Part shown: positions 14,701-25,530 of the stretch, one piece after another
How the letters are laid out: each line of letters starts with the position of its first letter
Numbering within the stretch: the stretch's first letter is position 1
From: Bugula neritina
Lineage: Eukaryota; Bryozoa; Gymnolaemata; Cheilostomatida; Bugulidae
Length of the DNA stretch: 64,000 nt
Reading direction: 5' to 3'
Assembly: GCA_964035545.1 (NCBI GenBank)
Contig: OZ037769.1
Span: 4,057,929 to 4,121,928 of the forward strand
Program-made: the position numbers and the translations under genes
The notes under the pieces: model-generated
Databases searched by the model: none
Seen by the model: only the letters and a program-made list of their open reading frames with translations
Told to the model about the DNA's origin: nothing

Positions 14701-15328
14701 GTTAATAAATATAATAATGATAATGACTCAAAGTCAATGGGTGAGACTGAGCGTCACTGCCAATCACTATCACACCAATCGCCGATGACTATGCCTAGCT
14801 ATATACCGTTATACTTATACGGCTAAGAATAGAAGTAGAATTCTACTAACATTAAAAATAGACTAAAAGTAAATCTATTACTAATAGTATTACTATTGTC
14901 ATTGAATAGTCATAGAATAATATATTATTATTTACTTTTAGTTTTAGTGATTAGGAGTACTAGTAATAATACTTAGTCTAGTACCAGTACTACTACTACT
15001 AATACTAATAGTAGTAGTAGTACTAATAATAGTAATACTACTACTAGTACTGTACTAGTAGTTTAAGTTTTTCTAGTTTTAGTTCTACTTTTAGTACTAG
15101 CTCTAGTTCTACTTCTACTTCTAGGAACTGGAAGAATCATGAATAAAATCTCAAAATTAAAATGTTTTTCAAGCAGTTTTAAAACAATACTAGTTTCAAA
15201 ATACTAAAACTGTAATTTGAATATAATGGTGACTTCAAATAAAATTAGGTATGGTAACTAAACTGCAAAATATTTAAAGAAAATCTTACTTTGTCCCTGG
15301 AAAAGAAGGAGCTGAAGTTGCTGGCCAT
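8742..15328 (-). CDS. MOB3: MOB kinase activator 3 (MOB3), complete
   Basis: Seven exons in order: 15328-15290, 13184-13034, 12038-11945, 11085-10952, 10518-10403, 9173-9087, 8771-8742. They total 651 nt and encode 216 residues, one less than human MOB3A. The start is [13 protein letters not shown] followed by [12 protein letters not shown], matching the MOB3 subgroup rather than MOB1, and the end is [14 protein letters not shown]. The zinc ligands of the Mob fold are all present: the Cys pair in [10 protein letters not shown] (C-x4-C) and the His pair in VHVYIHHFD (H-x4-H). MOB proteins are cytoplasmic scaffolds that bind NDR/LATS- or MST-type kinases in Hippo-related signalling; MOB3 is reported to bind MST kinases. 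Every junction is GT-AG with consistent phase. The 3' splice site of the 10518-10403 exon is tandemly repeated (see repeat 10514-10650). The gene is head-to-head with HSDL1. Confidence 0.96.
9191..9272. repeat. Two-copy 41-bp tandem duplication in MOB3 intron
   Basis: The block GTGTCARYATTGCCTCAACC plus the following 21 bases occurs twice head-to-tail, with few mismatches. It lies between the 9087-9173 and 10403-10518 exons. Confidence 0.8.
10514..10650. repeat. Tandem array of 19-21 bp units made of a 3' splice site
   Basis: About seven copies of ATCTACAGCAAAAAAGTAT-like units. Read on the minus (MOB3 coding) strand, each intact copy is a poly-T tract followed by GCTGTAG, i.e. a polypyrimidine tract plus AG. 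The copy nearest the exon supplies the acceptor (AG at 10520-10519). Near-identical AGs end at 10539, 10560 and 10579. Confidence 0.85.
11095..11545. repeat. Minisatellite in MOB3 intron 3
   Basis: About seven diverged units of 45-70 bp, each with CAGTATGACACCTGCCA-like and ACTGACATGTGCCA-like blocks. It lies between MOB3 exons 3 and 4. Minus-strand reading frames rich in CHTVHRVL or SWQVSYCT come from this repeat and are not genes. Confidence 0.8.
14370..15130. repeat. Cryptically simple sequence (TAGTAC/ACTAGT-rich) in MOB3 intron 1
   Basis: Dense short motifs such as AGTATCACTA, ACTACTAGTA, TAGTAGTAGT and CTAGTTTTAG, often palindromic around TAGTACTA. It ends about 160 bp short of the MOB3 first exon. 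No coding signal. Confidence 0.7.
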
Positions 15329-15391
15329 ATTGTTTATTATGTTATAGCTCTTTCATGCAGGAGGTACGTTTGGGCGTTATCTACTTCCGGC
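15329..15391. promoter_or_regulatory. Shared bidirectional promoter/5'UTR interval of MOB3 and HSDL1
   Basis: Only 63 bp separate the two divergent start codons. The interval includes ACTTCCGG at 15383-15390, a match to the ETS/GABP consensus that is common in bidirectional housekeeping promoters. No TATA box is evident. Transcription start sites cannot be placed from sequence and may overlap. Confidence 0.7.
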
Positions 15392-18300
15392 ATGAATGAA
15401 GACAGTTTCAAACATTTGAGCAAACACATTTTGCTAGAGCTTTCTAGGGCCAATGATGCACTTGCTATTACTGGATTGTATTTTTTATCCAAAACACTTT
15501 TTTCAAGTACTTGTAGCGTCTTCCAATTTATAAGAACGCATGTTTTTTCTAGGGCAACAACGCCAGATTTGATTAAAACCTACGGTGGAAAATGGGCTGG
15601 TAAGTCAAAATGAAAGTGAAACTGAAAGTGGCAAGACTTACACTTGTCTTGTAGTTAGTGTAACTGTATCTGTAAGTTCAATTTAGTTGATTCAATTCAA
15701 TTCACTCTCATTCTTAGTTTTAAGTTTTAACCATTAAGTCTTAACTCTTAGGCTAACTCTATAAGTGTGATTGCTGAGGTTGTCACCGGTCACTTATCAG
15801 TTATCAGTTATCTGTTAGTGCTAGTGTTAGACTTACTCTCAGTGTTACTGTTAGTGTTGCTGTTAGTGTTACTGTTAGTGTTGCTGTTAGTGTTGCTATT
15901 AGTGTTACTGTTAGTGCTGTGGTAAGTAACACTGACACTGTGTTTTTTCCACTCGTAGACGATAGAACACTCAATGTCACCGTTATGGTGCAAACGTAAC
16001 GGTTAGACTTAGTGTTAGCGATAGTGTTGCAGCTACTCTTGATATTCAGTTTTAAGTGTAACCCTAAAGTAAGAGTAAGTCTAAGTATTATATTTCTTGC
16101 ATCCTGACCGTGATTGTCATACTGATACTAATTGTGGTTGTCATTGAAATTTGATACACGTGACTTATTTATAATAATAATTATAATATTATTGAAATTT
16201 TGAAAGTTTTTAATATTAATAAAATTAAAATTAAATGAATCATTTACAATATTTTTCTATTTTGCATTTTATTATTTAATTTTATATTTAATAATATTGA
16301 TTACAATTTTTATATTTGTTTCAGTTTGAATTATTGATACTAAAAGTAAATTTAAAGTGTTGATGTACTGTTGTAGTTGTCACTGGTATCTCAGGTGGGA
16401 TAGGCAAAGCTTATGCGGAGGAGCTAGCAAAAAGGGGATTGAATTTAATTCTTATTAGCAGAGATAGTAGAAAGCTGCAGCAGACAGCTATACAGATAAG
16501 TAAGGAATATATTTGCTGTGACACTTTTGTGGCGGATTAGCGTTATATGAAACAGGAAAATCATGAACCAATAACTGTTTTATAATTGTAACATATTATT
16601 TAGCAATTTAGTTTTGATTGCTTGTTAATTATTGGTGTTGCGTTTTTACGCTTTCTCAATTGACAAACTTTTCTAAGAATCATATTTCTCTCCTAACTTG
16701 CCATGGCAGTTTTTTAAAAGCCTTTTAGGCTTCAACCATAGAAAAGTTTATCGTTTTTGTTTATTAGATGAAACATATCAAGTGGAAGTTGATTTTATAT
16801 CTATAACTTTTGACGGAGATGCTGGAAAATATGACCGTCTGAAGATAGAATTAGACAAGCGGGACATAGGAATACTAGTAAACAACGTTGGGGTGATGTA
16901 TGACTACCCGCAGCATTTTCTAGATGTGCCATCGCAGGTTAGTTTTGTTTTGTTGAGTTCATAACATTATAGTGCAACACAAGGGAAAACAATTTCTGAT
17001 CATTATTGGTAATTTCTTAAGAGGCTCGTTAGAGGTTGCCCTTTAAATCATGTAAAAATGCATTTTTTGCTTCAGTTTAGGCTGTAGCACTCTGTGATGA
17101 TTCCTGAAACCAACATTGAGTCTCCGCATAAAGCTTGCTATTTGCTTTTCACTACATTGTTACAATTTTTCTCTAGAATTCATGCAACATTCATCATAAC
17201 ATAACATAAACTCTCTTACTTACAATTTGTCTACTAGTTTGCTATGCAGGAGATCACAGATCACCTGTTGTTTTCTTGGTCGATGATTATTATCATAATA
17301 TGATAGTTGCTTATATTATAAGCTCCTCCCACTTTTTGTATATATGTAATTACTGTGTTTTATACTATAAAGGATTCAACCTAATAAACCGGTGAATGAT
17401 TCATATCTTTGTGAACTTACGACTATACAAATGAATCACAACAGACATTAAGACAACTATTTTACTATGTTTGATGATTTCAGAGACTCTGGGAGTTGGT
17501 AAATGTAAACATAGCAGCAACAACTGTGGTAAGAGTTTCTACATGTTACTATATATATAATAATATTGGAAGGGTGTCTGTTTACTGTTCTTTGATACAA
17601 GTGAAAGCCCTTGCAGCAATTTATTTTTTAATGAAAGCAGAAAGTGTGCAAACCTCATAAATTTTGTGCTAAATGGTTTGTTGAAGACTTAATGCGTGGT
17701 AGTATCTTTATTATTTATTTATTTGTACGACATTGAGTTTTATGCTAAATCAACTTGCAAATTATATCCTATGAGATTTTAAAGTCATTAGATAGAAATT
17801 AAAACAACGAAAATCCTGCACTTAATGTGTTGTATAATGCCATTGTAGGCTAATAGAATAGAGGGATTATATTGACCAGGCAGTATCCTAAATGTTTACG
17901 TGCATTAATTTGTCATAGCATATTCTAAACGTTTGCTCTCATAAGTTTATTGTTTTTGGTGTGTACAAATCTTGACAGCGAAAAGATAGCTACTGGCAGA
18001 GGGCATGTTTTTGTGCATTTTCTTAACCAACATACTGCAGCTTTTGCGTTGCTTGTAAGATGCCACGGTCTTCAAATCTGCTAGGGTTTATGTTCTCTCT
18101 GCATATTTACCAGATGACTCATCTCATACTACCTCAGATGGTAGAGAGGGGGACGGGAGCCATTGTGAATCTTTCAGCGGGAGGGTCTTCAAAACCAACT
18201 CCACAGATGACGGTCTATGCTGCTACTAAGGTAATACTAACAATGTATCAACCAGTCACATTAGCTATTGCAACATGTCAGCCAATCACAGTGGTCATTG

Positions 18301-19480
18301 TAGTGTCTTGGCCAATCACGGTAGCCATTGTAATATATCAACCAATCTGGTATTGCTAGACATCATAGTCGATGTAAACATCGTAGATAAGTTTATACTT
18401 AATTTTTCTCAACTGATCACAATCACGGGCACTTTTAACCCAAAGTATTAATATTTGTTCATTTTTATTAATGCTGAAATTGTCACTCAAAAATTATTAT
18501 CCAATTTTTGTATGATTTGTTAGAGGAGTTGTCATTTCAAAGTTTGATTTTTACCATGGGAGAATAACTTCCTTAGGCATAATTTGAATTAAATACAATG
18601 TAATACTTAAATGGTCTGTTGCACTGCTTTACCAAGGTGGATAATCACTGCTTTTCTATGACTGCGTATTATGCAAATATATGCCAATACGGATTAACTT
18701 GTGGTAGGGGGTTTTCATTAACTTGCGATTGTGGCATAATGGGAATCATTGAAATGCAGTGAATCTGTCATTTCTAGGCCTACATTGATCTCTTCTCTCG
18801 AGCTCTAAACTATGAGTATAAGGATTACGGCATCACTGTGCAATGTCTCCTACCCTTCTACGTCGGCACCAAGTTTAGTAGAATATCATCCAAACCAGGC
18901 AAACTGATACACTTTATACCGTCCGCTGAGTGTTATGCCAGCCATGCCATCTGTACTCTGGGGTACAGTTCCCGTACTTGTGGCTACTGGCTACACTCCA
19001 TACAGGTAAACTGTTTATATTATATATACACATGTGTTGCATGCGATTATAGTATACTGCTAGAGTAAGCTCAATGTTTCACTGCAGCATATGTAATAAA
19101 ATTATGACTGATATCAATGAAGCATTTCATTACTAATAGTTTTATGAGATACACACACAAACACATAATATATCTTCAGGTACACTAACTGTGTAGGTAT
19201 CTTATTCAACAGCACATTAGCTAATGTATCACTTGTGACGGGCTGTTTTTATTGTTTTATGTTTCGAAATACAGATTTCTTAGCAGATTACTGCTCTTCA
19301 AAAACGTGACCAAACTGGAACTTGTGCTATATCTCTTGATAGGGGTGTATTGTGAGGGCTATCCCAGAGTGGTTGTGGATGTGGGGGGCCAGTAGGCTAA
19401 ATCAGGCACTTAGAAGACAAGCAAAAGAAAGACTAAAGTCTAAATCATCAAAGAGCCTTAAAGATGTAGACAATGGATGA
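15392..19480 (+). CDS. HSDL1: Hydroxysteroid dehydrogenase-like protein 1 (SDR family), complete
   Basis: Exons 15392-15599, 16377-16499, 16768-16937, 17484-17528, 18114-18230, 18778-19005 and 19343-19480 total 1029 nt, 342 residues (human HSDL1 is about 330). Family hallmarks are a hydrophobic N-terminus, the cofactor-binding TGISGGIG, LILISR, GILVNNVGV, LWELVNVNIAA, and the C-terminal GYWLHSIQ and IPEWLWMWGA blocks. HSDL1 belongs to the 17-beta-HSD12/ketoacyl reductase branch of short-chain dehydrogenases; the human protein is mitochondrial and considered inactive because the catalytic Tyr is Phe. Here the Tyr and Lys are present (YAATK), but the residue 13 before the Tyr, normally the catalytic Ser, is Ala; a Ser sits one position earlier (NLSAGG). 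Whether it is active is therefore uncertain. Exon phases are fully consistent. Confidence 0.95.
15610..16160. repeat. Cryptically simple sequence (TTAGTGTTACTG-type) in HSDL1 intron 1
   Basis: Short degenerate repeats: GTTAGTGTT, GCTGTTAGTG, TAGTGTAACT, AAGTCTTAACT. The clearest tandem part is 15815-15925. It mirrors the low-complexity block on the MOB3 side of the shared promoter. Confidence 0.7.
18245..18355. repeat. ~33-bp tandem repeat carrying CCAATCA motifs, HSDL1 intron 5
   Basis: Three to four units of the form CARCCAATCACRGTAGCCAT start within 20 bp of the exon 5 donor. No coding role is seen. Confidence 0.65.
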
Positions 19481-20373
19481 CCAATTATTTTTTGAGTTCA
19501 GTCTTTATTGTTTAAGATATTGAGTATGGAGTTATTATATTTTGCACCGTCACTAGGCAACAACTTTTCTATATTGCCGTTACCATAGTTACTCACTTTA
19601 TTCCTAGTAATATTGCATCACTTTTTCACTGCAGTTAAGCCTTTGTAGTCGAGTTTATTTCTCTGCAAAATTTGAATGCCAAAATGTTTCTGCTCAAATT
19701 TTCTTGATGCTCACAGAATAAATTATGCAAAGCAAACCACTTAAATTGCCTCCTGGATTTGGTTTGGAAAAGTTCTCTTGTATGCTCTGTGTATCTCATA
19801 TTACATGAATTATTTCTTGAATAAATCATGAATTACTGTGGCTCCAGAAACATTATATTTTACTATCATTTACTTGTAAACCTTCCAATTTTAGTACAAA
19901 AGAGCCTAAAAGCTTGTAGCTGTAGTCTTCATTATATATATATATATATATATAACCCCAAACCTGTACACCAACATTTTTAGAAGCCGTTCAAACCTTA
20001 AGACCCTCTTTGCTGTACAGAATTTATTACAAATATATATAGCATATATTCATGAAATTATTTTAAGTTTATACGGTGCAGTCTGTATTACACAATGTTT
20101 CACAAAAAGTGTAAATTCTATTAGAAACATGATGACAGTATCCATTCATATATTTTGTTCTATAATATGACTATAGCTCAACAAGTTTAGTTTACAACCA
20201 CTTTAAATGAATTCAAACATAAAATATAAATTGAAAATGTTTTTGGATGAAAAAATTAAACTAGAAACTTCATAGTTTTAATACTGAAACTGGCAAAATG
20301 AGTTGAAGCTGGTAAAATATTTCAATGATATATTCAATATATTAACCACTCATCTTCACCGCAAAAGCTTACT
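19481..20373. other. Tail-to-tail intergenic region after HSDL1
   Basis: No exon seen. It contains a candidate HSDL1 polyadenylation signal (AATAAA, 19717-19722) and a short (AT)n run near 19935-19954. Confidence 0.6.
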
Positions 20374-20379
20374 TTTATT
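20374..20379 (-). terminator. Polyadenylation signal AATAAA for the zinc-cluster gene
   Basis: Minus-strand AATAAA about 90 bp beyond the stop codon at 20466-20468. Confidence 0.55.
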
Positions 20380-20465
20380 ATAAAAATGACAATAGAGATG
20401 ATCAAAACATGAGCGAAGCTATATTTTTATGATCTTATTTAACTAAACAGGCATGAGTTAACAAG

Positions 20466-23400
20466 CTATAGAGCCGTCACTCGATAGAAAGGTACTCCAC
20501 TGTCAGATAACTCGAATGAATACTCCGTTATATCCCTAGAGGTTGTGGCTGTCACAGATTCTGACAGTTTTATTTTCTTCCCAGGTGGCTGAGTAGTCAC
20601 TACAATATCCGAATAGCTATGCTCGGCAGCATTGAGCTCATGTAGTATGGTTTCGGTGGCCTGAAGATCATTGGTAATGCTGTCTGTCGTAATGATTGTA
20701 ACTGGATCAGACGTATGACTCTCTATTTTAGTCTGTAACCACGCCAGCCTTCCCTTGTCATCCATAGACTCCCAGATTTGAACAAAACATGCCACAGCGC
20801 GACTGTAAGTTTCGGGACTTTGTCTTATACTTTCCATCAGGGTGGACTCTATGCCTACAAACGATATGCTGTACAGTTAACAATTGTATCACACAATGTC
20901 ATATGTTCGTCTTACATTTGTGTATCTTATTACAAAATAATATAATTTCATAAAAAAGAATATATTTCTAACAGATTTAGTGGACAAATGCTAATTTTTT
21001 TCCATCTTGAAAGTCAAACAGTTGCAAATTACATTAGGTAAAACCAGATTTGTGTGTGAAGATAACTCTCAGATAATAGCTTCACAATCTACCATTTGAT
21101 AGTGCAGTTTATGGTAGGCCTCAGTAGTGTGAAATATGACAATCCTGTCATTTTAAATTTGAAATTGACTGAGAGCAAAAAATAAACTGGAGCAACTTAC
21201 TATCTAAAGCCACTTGTTTAATCATCTCTCTCTTTGTTGGGCCTCCTCTTTTTCTTTTCCCATCACTACATAAAAATGGTTTAGTAAATTTGTGGCATTT
21301 AATGTAAAAGTATTCACAATGAATTTACGTGCAAATAATACAGAACCTGCTACATCAAGTATAAATTATAATTATACACTTTTAGAAGTTGTCTGTCCAT
21401 AACCTTACTTAGTATTTTCTGAAGGAAGAATGTCTTCGAACTCCTTGAGAGAAGTAATTCCTCTAAGGCCTTTGTTCCAAGGTATCTTAGGCACAACTGA
21501 TTTGGGTGGTTTAACAACTGTGCCGAATCGGTCTTTAGAAAACTGTTTCCACAAGCTATAACAATTGTTGTTACAGTTAATGAAAAGAAGTAAAAACTAT
21601 AGGCAAATCATGTATATATAATTCTAAAGAACAACTTACTCAGGTATATGAGAATAATTACAGAAACAAATAACAAGTACAAACCTGTAAAAACATCCTT
21701 TATCTGGGCATAGACCTCTATTGCACACGATATCACAATATCTATCACCATATTCAGCTTTGAGATCGTTGTAATGTTTAGTATAACTATCAGATACGCC
21801 CATTCCTTTCTCATAACATTCCAGAATCTTCTCTTTTACACTATTCAACACCGGCATGTGCTTCAGGCCATCCTCCACGCTGTGATTGTGAGTGTATCTG
21901 AACCTGACTCGGCATCTGAACTGAGTTCTCATTCGTCGGTTCAAACATCTGCAACATAGCATAGCTTCAGAACTTGAAACATGTGCCGGGAGTGATCATA
22001 TACGCCCCAAACCTCTAGAAAAAAAACATAGATAAGAAACTGCAACATATATATTTAAAATTTATTGACCAATAAATATATGGTAAGGTAAAGAAAATAC
22101 CAGTCTTTTGAAAAAAAATTGACAAAATACCTGTAACAAAATTAACCAATCACTGAAATCACATGAAAACACAGTCTAGGGTTAACCAAGACAAAAACAA
22201 TACAAGGTATTAGTAATGAAATCTAATTGAAAAAAGAGAAGCTAATGCAGAGTGATGACTGATACAAGTTTCTTGATCAATATGAATATTGAGTACACAT
22301 GTGAATAAATATAGTATTACCCTTTAGAGAGCTTTTCTGGGTCAATAGTAATAGACAGCATGCTCGGGCAATCACAGCTCTTCCCTTTTACAAATTTCTT
22401 ACTCTTGGTTTGGTTCATATGACACCTGAAATCAACCTACCAGTACAAAAGTAAATAAACTAAACAGAAGAATGAGTTGAAAACTGTGAGCCATTTTAAA
22501 ATTAAATATTTCAAGAAATCTTTTACCCCTTTTGAAATGAAATGAGCTTAAAATAATGTTTAAAGCTGCTTAAAAACAAAAAAATATCAGCATTACCATC
22601 AACAAAAAAATTCTATATTAAGCTGGAAGACTTGATTCTCACTATAACTAGGTATAACTATAGAAAAACAGCAGTATGGAAATTACAGCATAAATTGCTA
22701 CTACCTCTAACAGTCATTTTAGTCAGTTGTTTTGACACTGAAGCAGACGTCAATAATTAGTGGCTATTTTCATACTATTGCATACTTTTGATAAGTTAAA
22801 ATACCAACAAGAATGCTACCTTGTATGCCCCTTCTTTCTTAGGTTTATAAGTCTTCCAAACTCGATACCGCACTTGAGAAATATGCTCGAGCTGTTGCAA
22901 CCATTCGGCAACTGTCTGTCTGTTTGTCACACCTGCTACTCTAAATTCTATCAGATTTTGTTCCTCGTTGATTGTTGTGTAATTATACAGGTATTTGTGA
23001 GATTTTGGCAAACGCTTCTAAAACACAGACACATATCTTTCTAGTTTCTACCAATCAAAATTTATATTAACTAAGGTACTTATATTTAAAGTATAAATTG
23101 ATTAATTAGAGAAGAATGTATTATAAAAGACTTGAATATTTAGTATTTATTTACCGCTCTGAAAGCATCAAAGTCATAGAAATCTTCTGCAGCCGTTTGG
23201 GTGATTGCTTGTACCACTGGTAAATGTGAATACGCTGGCAATATTTTCTCTGCAACATGATTGGCTAGATATATAATGTGTATAGAATGCAGATAGGTAT
23301 GTATAGAATATAGATAGGTATACAATATAGAGAGATGTATAGAATAGAGATAGATGTCTAGAATACCACATATATAGATAAATAGATAGATAGAATACCA

Positions 23401-25530
23401 TACAGATAGATAAATAGATAGATAGAATACCAGGTAGTTAGAGAAATAGATAAAATACATATATAATACATAATACTAGACAGATATGTATAGAATATAG
23501 ATAGATATATATATATAGAATACAAAAAAGCCAACATCCCAAAGTGACAGTCTTTTTTTAGAAAAAATGTTATAATTTGACCAGCAATACAACACTCAAC
23601 ACCCTCACAGTTGCAAACACTATAGCTTGATGATAATGCTATAAAATAACCTTACTCACTACTTAAATGCTATTTTTAACATTACATGAGTTTTTTCTGC
23701 TTAAAAAACAAAAATAAAATAATTTTTAAACAGTGTATCCATTTATTAGTTAATTAATTTGCAAACAGTGTATCCAATTATTAGTAATTCGAAAAAAGAA
23801 ACTGCCTAAAAAGGAAACAACTCCTGTTGATCATTAAAAATAGATTTGGTAAAAGTTAGCTACATATATTCAGTCATGGTGTTGTATTTGAAAATGCAAC
23901 TTAAAAATGATGAATGGCACCGGAGAGTGAATAATAAAGTATGGTATTGACAATAACACAATATATAATATAAAATATAGTATTGCTATGAGAATCATAA
24001 CTACAACAAAGATGATTATAGAACACAGCCTTGAGTATAGAGAACAAAAACCAACCTCCTTGCTGGAGAATACGAGATGAAGCAGTAGGATGGGAAAGTA
24101 CTTGCGGACTCATACCAATCTCAATGGGGGCTGATAGCTCAGCTGACGTGCCTACTGTCTGTTAATAGAAAACTGTCCACTATTTCACTGTATTTTTGAC
24201 ACCGGAAATGTCAACTTTAATTAAAGTAAAGCTGAGGCATAAATTAAAATTTTACCACTATAATATCCAGGTATTTAATCTATAAAAGAAAACTATATGA
24301 AACTTGAACGGTATATCAATAGATATGCATATGCATATACACACCCTAGTTGACTTTACAGCTGTACTCGAGGCCAGTGGAAGTCTTCGCATAGTATCCG
24401 TGTGAGAATAAGACGGTTTTATCACATTTATCTTAATATTATTATTTTCAAGCTGAAATAAAAAACATCAATAAATAAAATAAAGGCAAACATTTAAGTT
24501 ACTTGAAAAAGAAAATTACAAGTGCTGATGTATAAAATATGAATATGCAAGCTTTTCTTTTAAATTTTCAACTTTCATTAATTATAAACAATACACTTAA
24601 AACATCTCAATTAATTTGGTTATATTTCTCTACTTGGTTTTCAAAAGATGCTTTATGTAACCAAAATTTTCAAAAATGTTGGTAGAACTCCAAATAAAAA
24701 ATTTAAATGTTTCTTGTACATATCCTAAAAACTAAATTGTTTGTCTGAACCAAAATTTGATATTTAAAAGATGTATCACCTCATGACTTGGTAGAAAAAT
24801 TCCACTTTCACCATTGAGAAACACCTGGCAACCAGTCAAACACCTTGCATCTACTTGCATTGCAGTGTCAGGTGTAGGAGACTGTCGTAGATTCGTAACT
24901 CCAGAGCTAGAAACCAGCGAATCTGTTCCAACTGAGCTCTGTTTAGAGCAGGCAGAAAGAAGAGTGCTGGCTGAGCTTGAAATAGCCGAACTACTTTTTG
25001 AAACCAAACTAATTCCACTAGAAAGATTGTGAGATGACACAGAAGTTTGACGATTTGTAGATGAAAAAGTTTGAAAACTTGTAGAAGTAGAATTTTTATA
25101 TCTCGACGGCAAAGGAACAACTATTATTTGAGGATCTGAGTGATTGAGATGAGTAGAAGTCACAAGACCAGGGCGATGAGTCACATTACCAGGGCGAGGT
25201 TTAGCTGGAGCAATGGTTGTAGTTTTGGGAAGAATGACAAAATCTGGTAGATTTGAACTTGGCACAGAAGTTGTTGTTGAAGAGTCTGAAGTAGTTGGAT
25301 TATTGCTCTAGAAATAAACATGTGAATATTTTTATAGAAAATTACAAAGGATCACCAAAATCTAAAAGCTTTTTGACATTTTACATTCTTGTATTTGCTG
25401 TGCTACGAGTATTATCACAAAAAAGTGCAGAAGCATTGCTAATGAGGAACTTATATGCATTGTATTATTTTTGTATAAAATATTGACTTACCCTATCAGA
25501 ACCATCATCAAAATATTGTGGTGAGGCCAT
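20466..25530 (-). CDS. Putative DNA-binding protein with FLYWCH/FAR1-like (WRKY-GCM1-type) zinc cluster
   Basis: Eleven exons: 25530-25492, 25307-24780, 24452-24345, 24158-24056, 23264-23155, 23017-22809, 22425-22321, 21948-21685, 21555-21409, 21265-21201, 20854-20466. The sum is 2067 nt, 688 residues in one frame. Residues 1-260 are Ser/Thr-rich and low-complexity, likely disordered. Around 275-425 comes a domain with DFYDFDAF, TVAEWLQQLEHIS, YRVWKTYKPK, LCHMN, SCDCPSM and THNHSV. The probable zinc ligands are Cys367, Cys385 and His421/His423, the C...C...HxH layout of WRKY-GCM1-like zinc clusters found in FLYWCH, FAR1 and MULE-derived proteins. A conserved-looking block follows (SDSYTKHYNDLK, CPDKGCFY) and then a basic KRKRGG, a possible nuclear signal. 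Function is probably transcriptional, but this is inference. The donor of exon 23017-22809 (TTCTT^GTTGGT) is chosen by frame and is the weakest junction. Confidence 0.82.
23285..23515. repeat. TAGA/ATAGAATA tandem repeats in intron
   Basis: Repeats of ATAGATAGATAGAATACC and AGATAGGTATAGAATA type lie in the zinc-cluster gene intron just upstream of the 23264-23155 exon. Tyr/Ile-rich frames here are artefacts. Confidence 0.8.

Noticed and set aside
22809-22820. Donor AAG^GTAGCA at 22819 for the zinc-cluster exon
   Set aside because: It gives a premature stop in the next exon; the TTCTT^GTTGGT donor at 22808 keeps frame and supplies the residues before the zinc-binding Cys.
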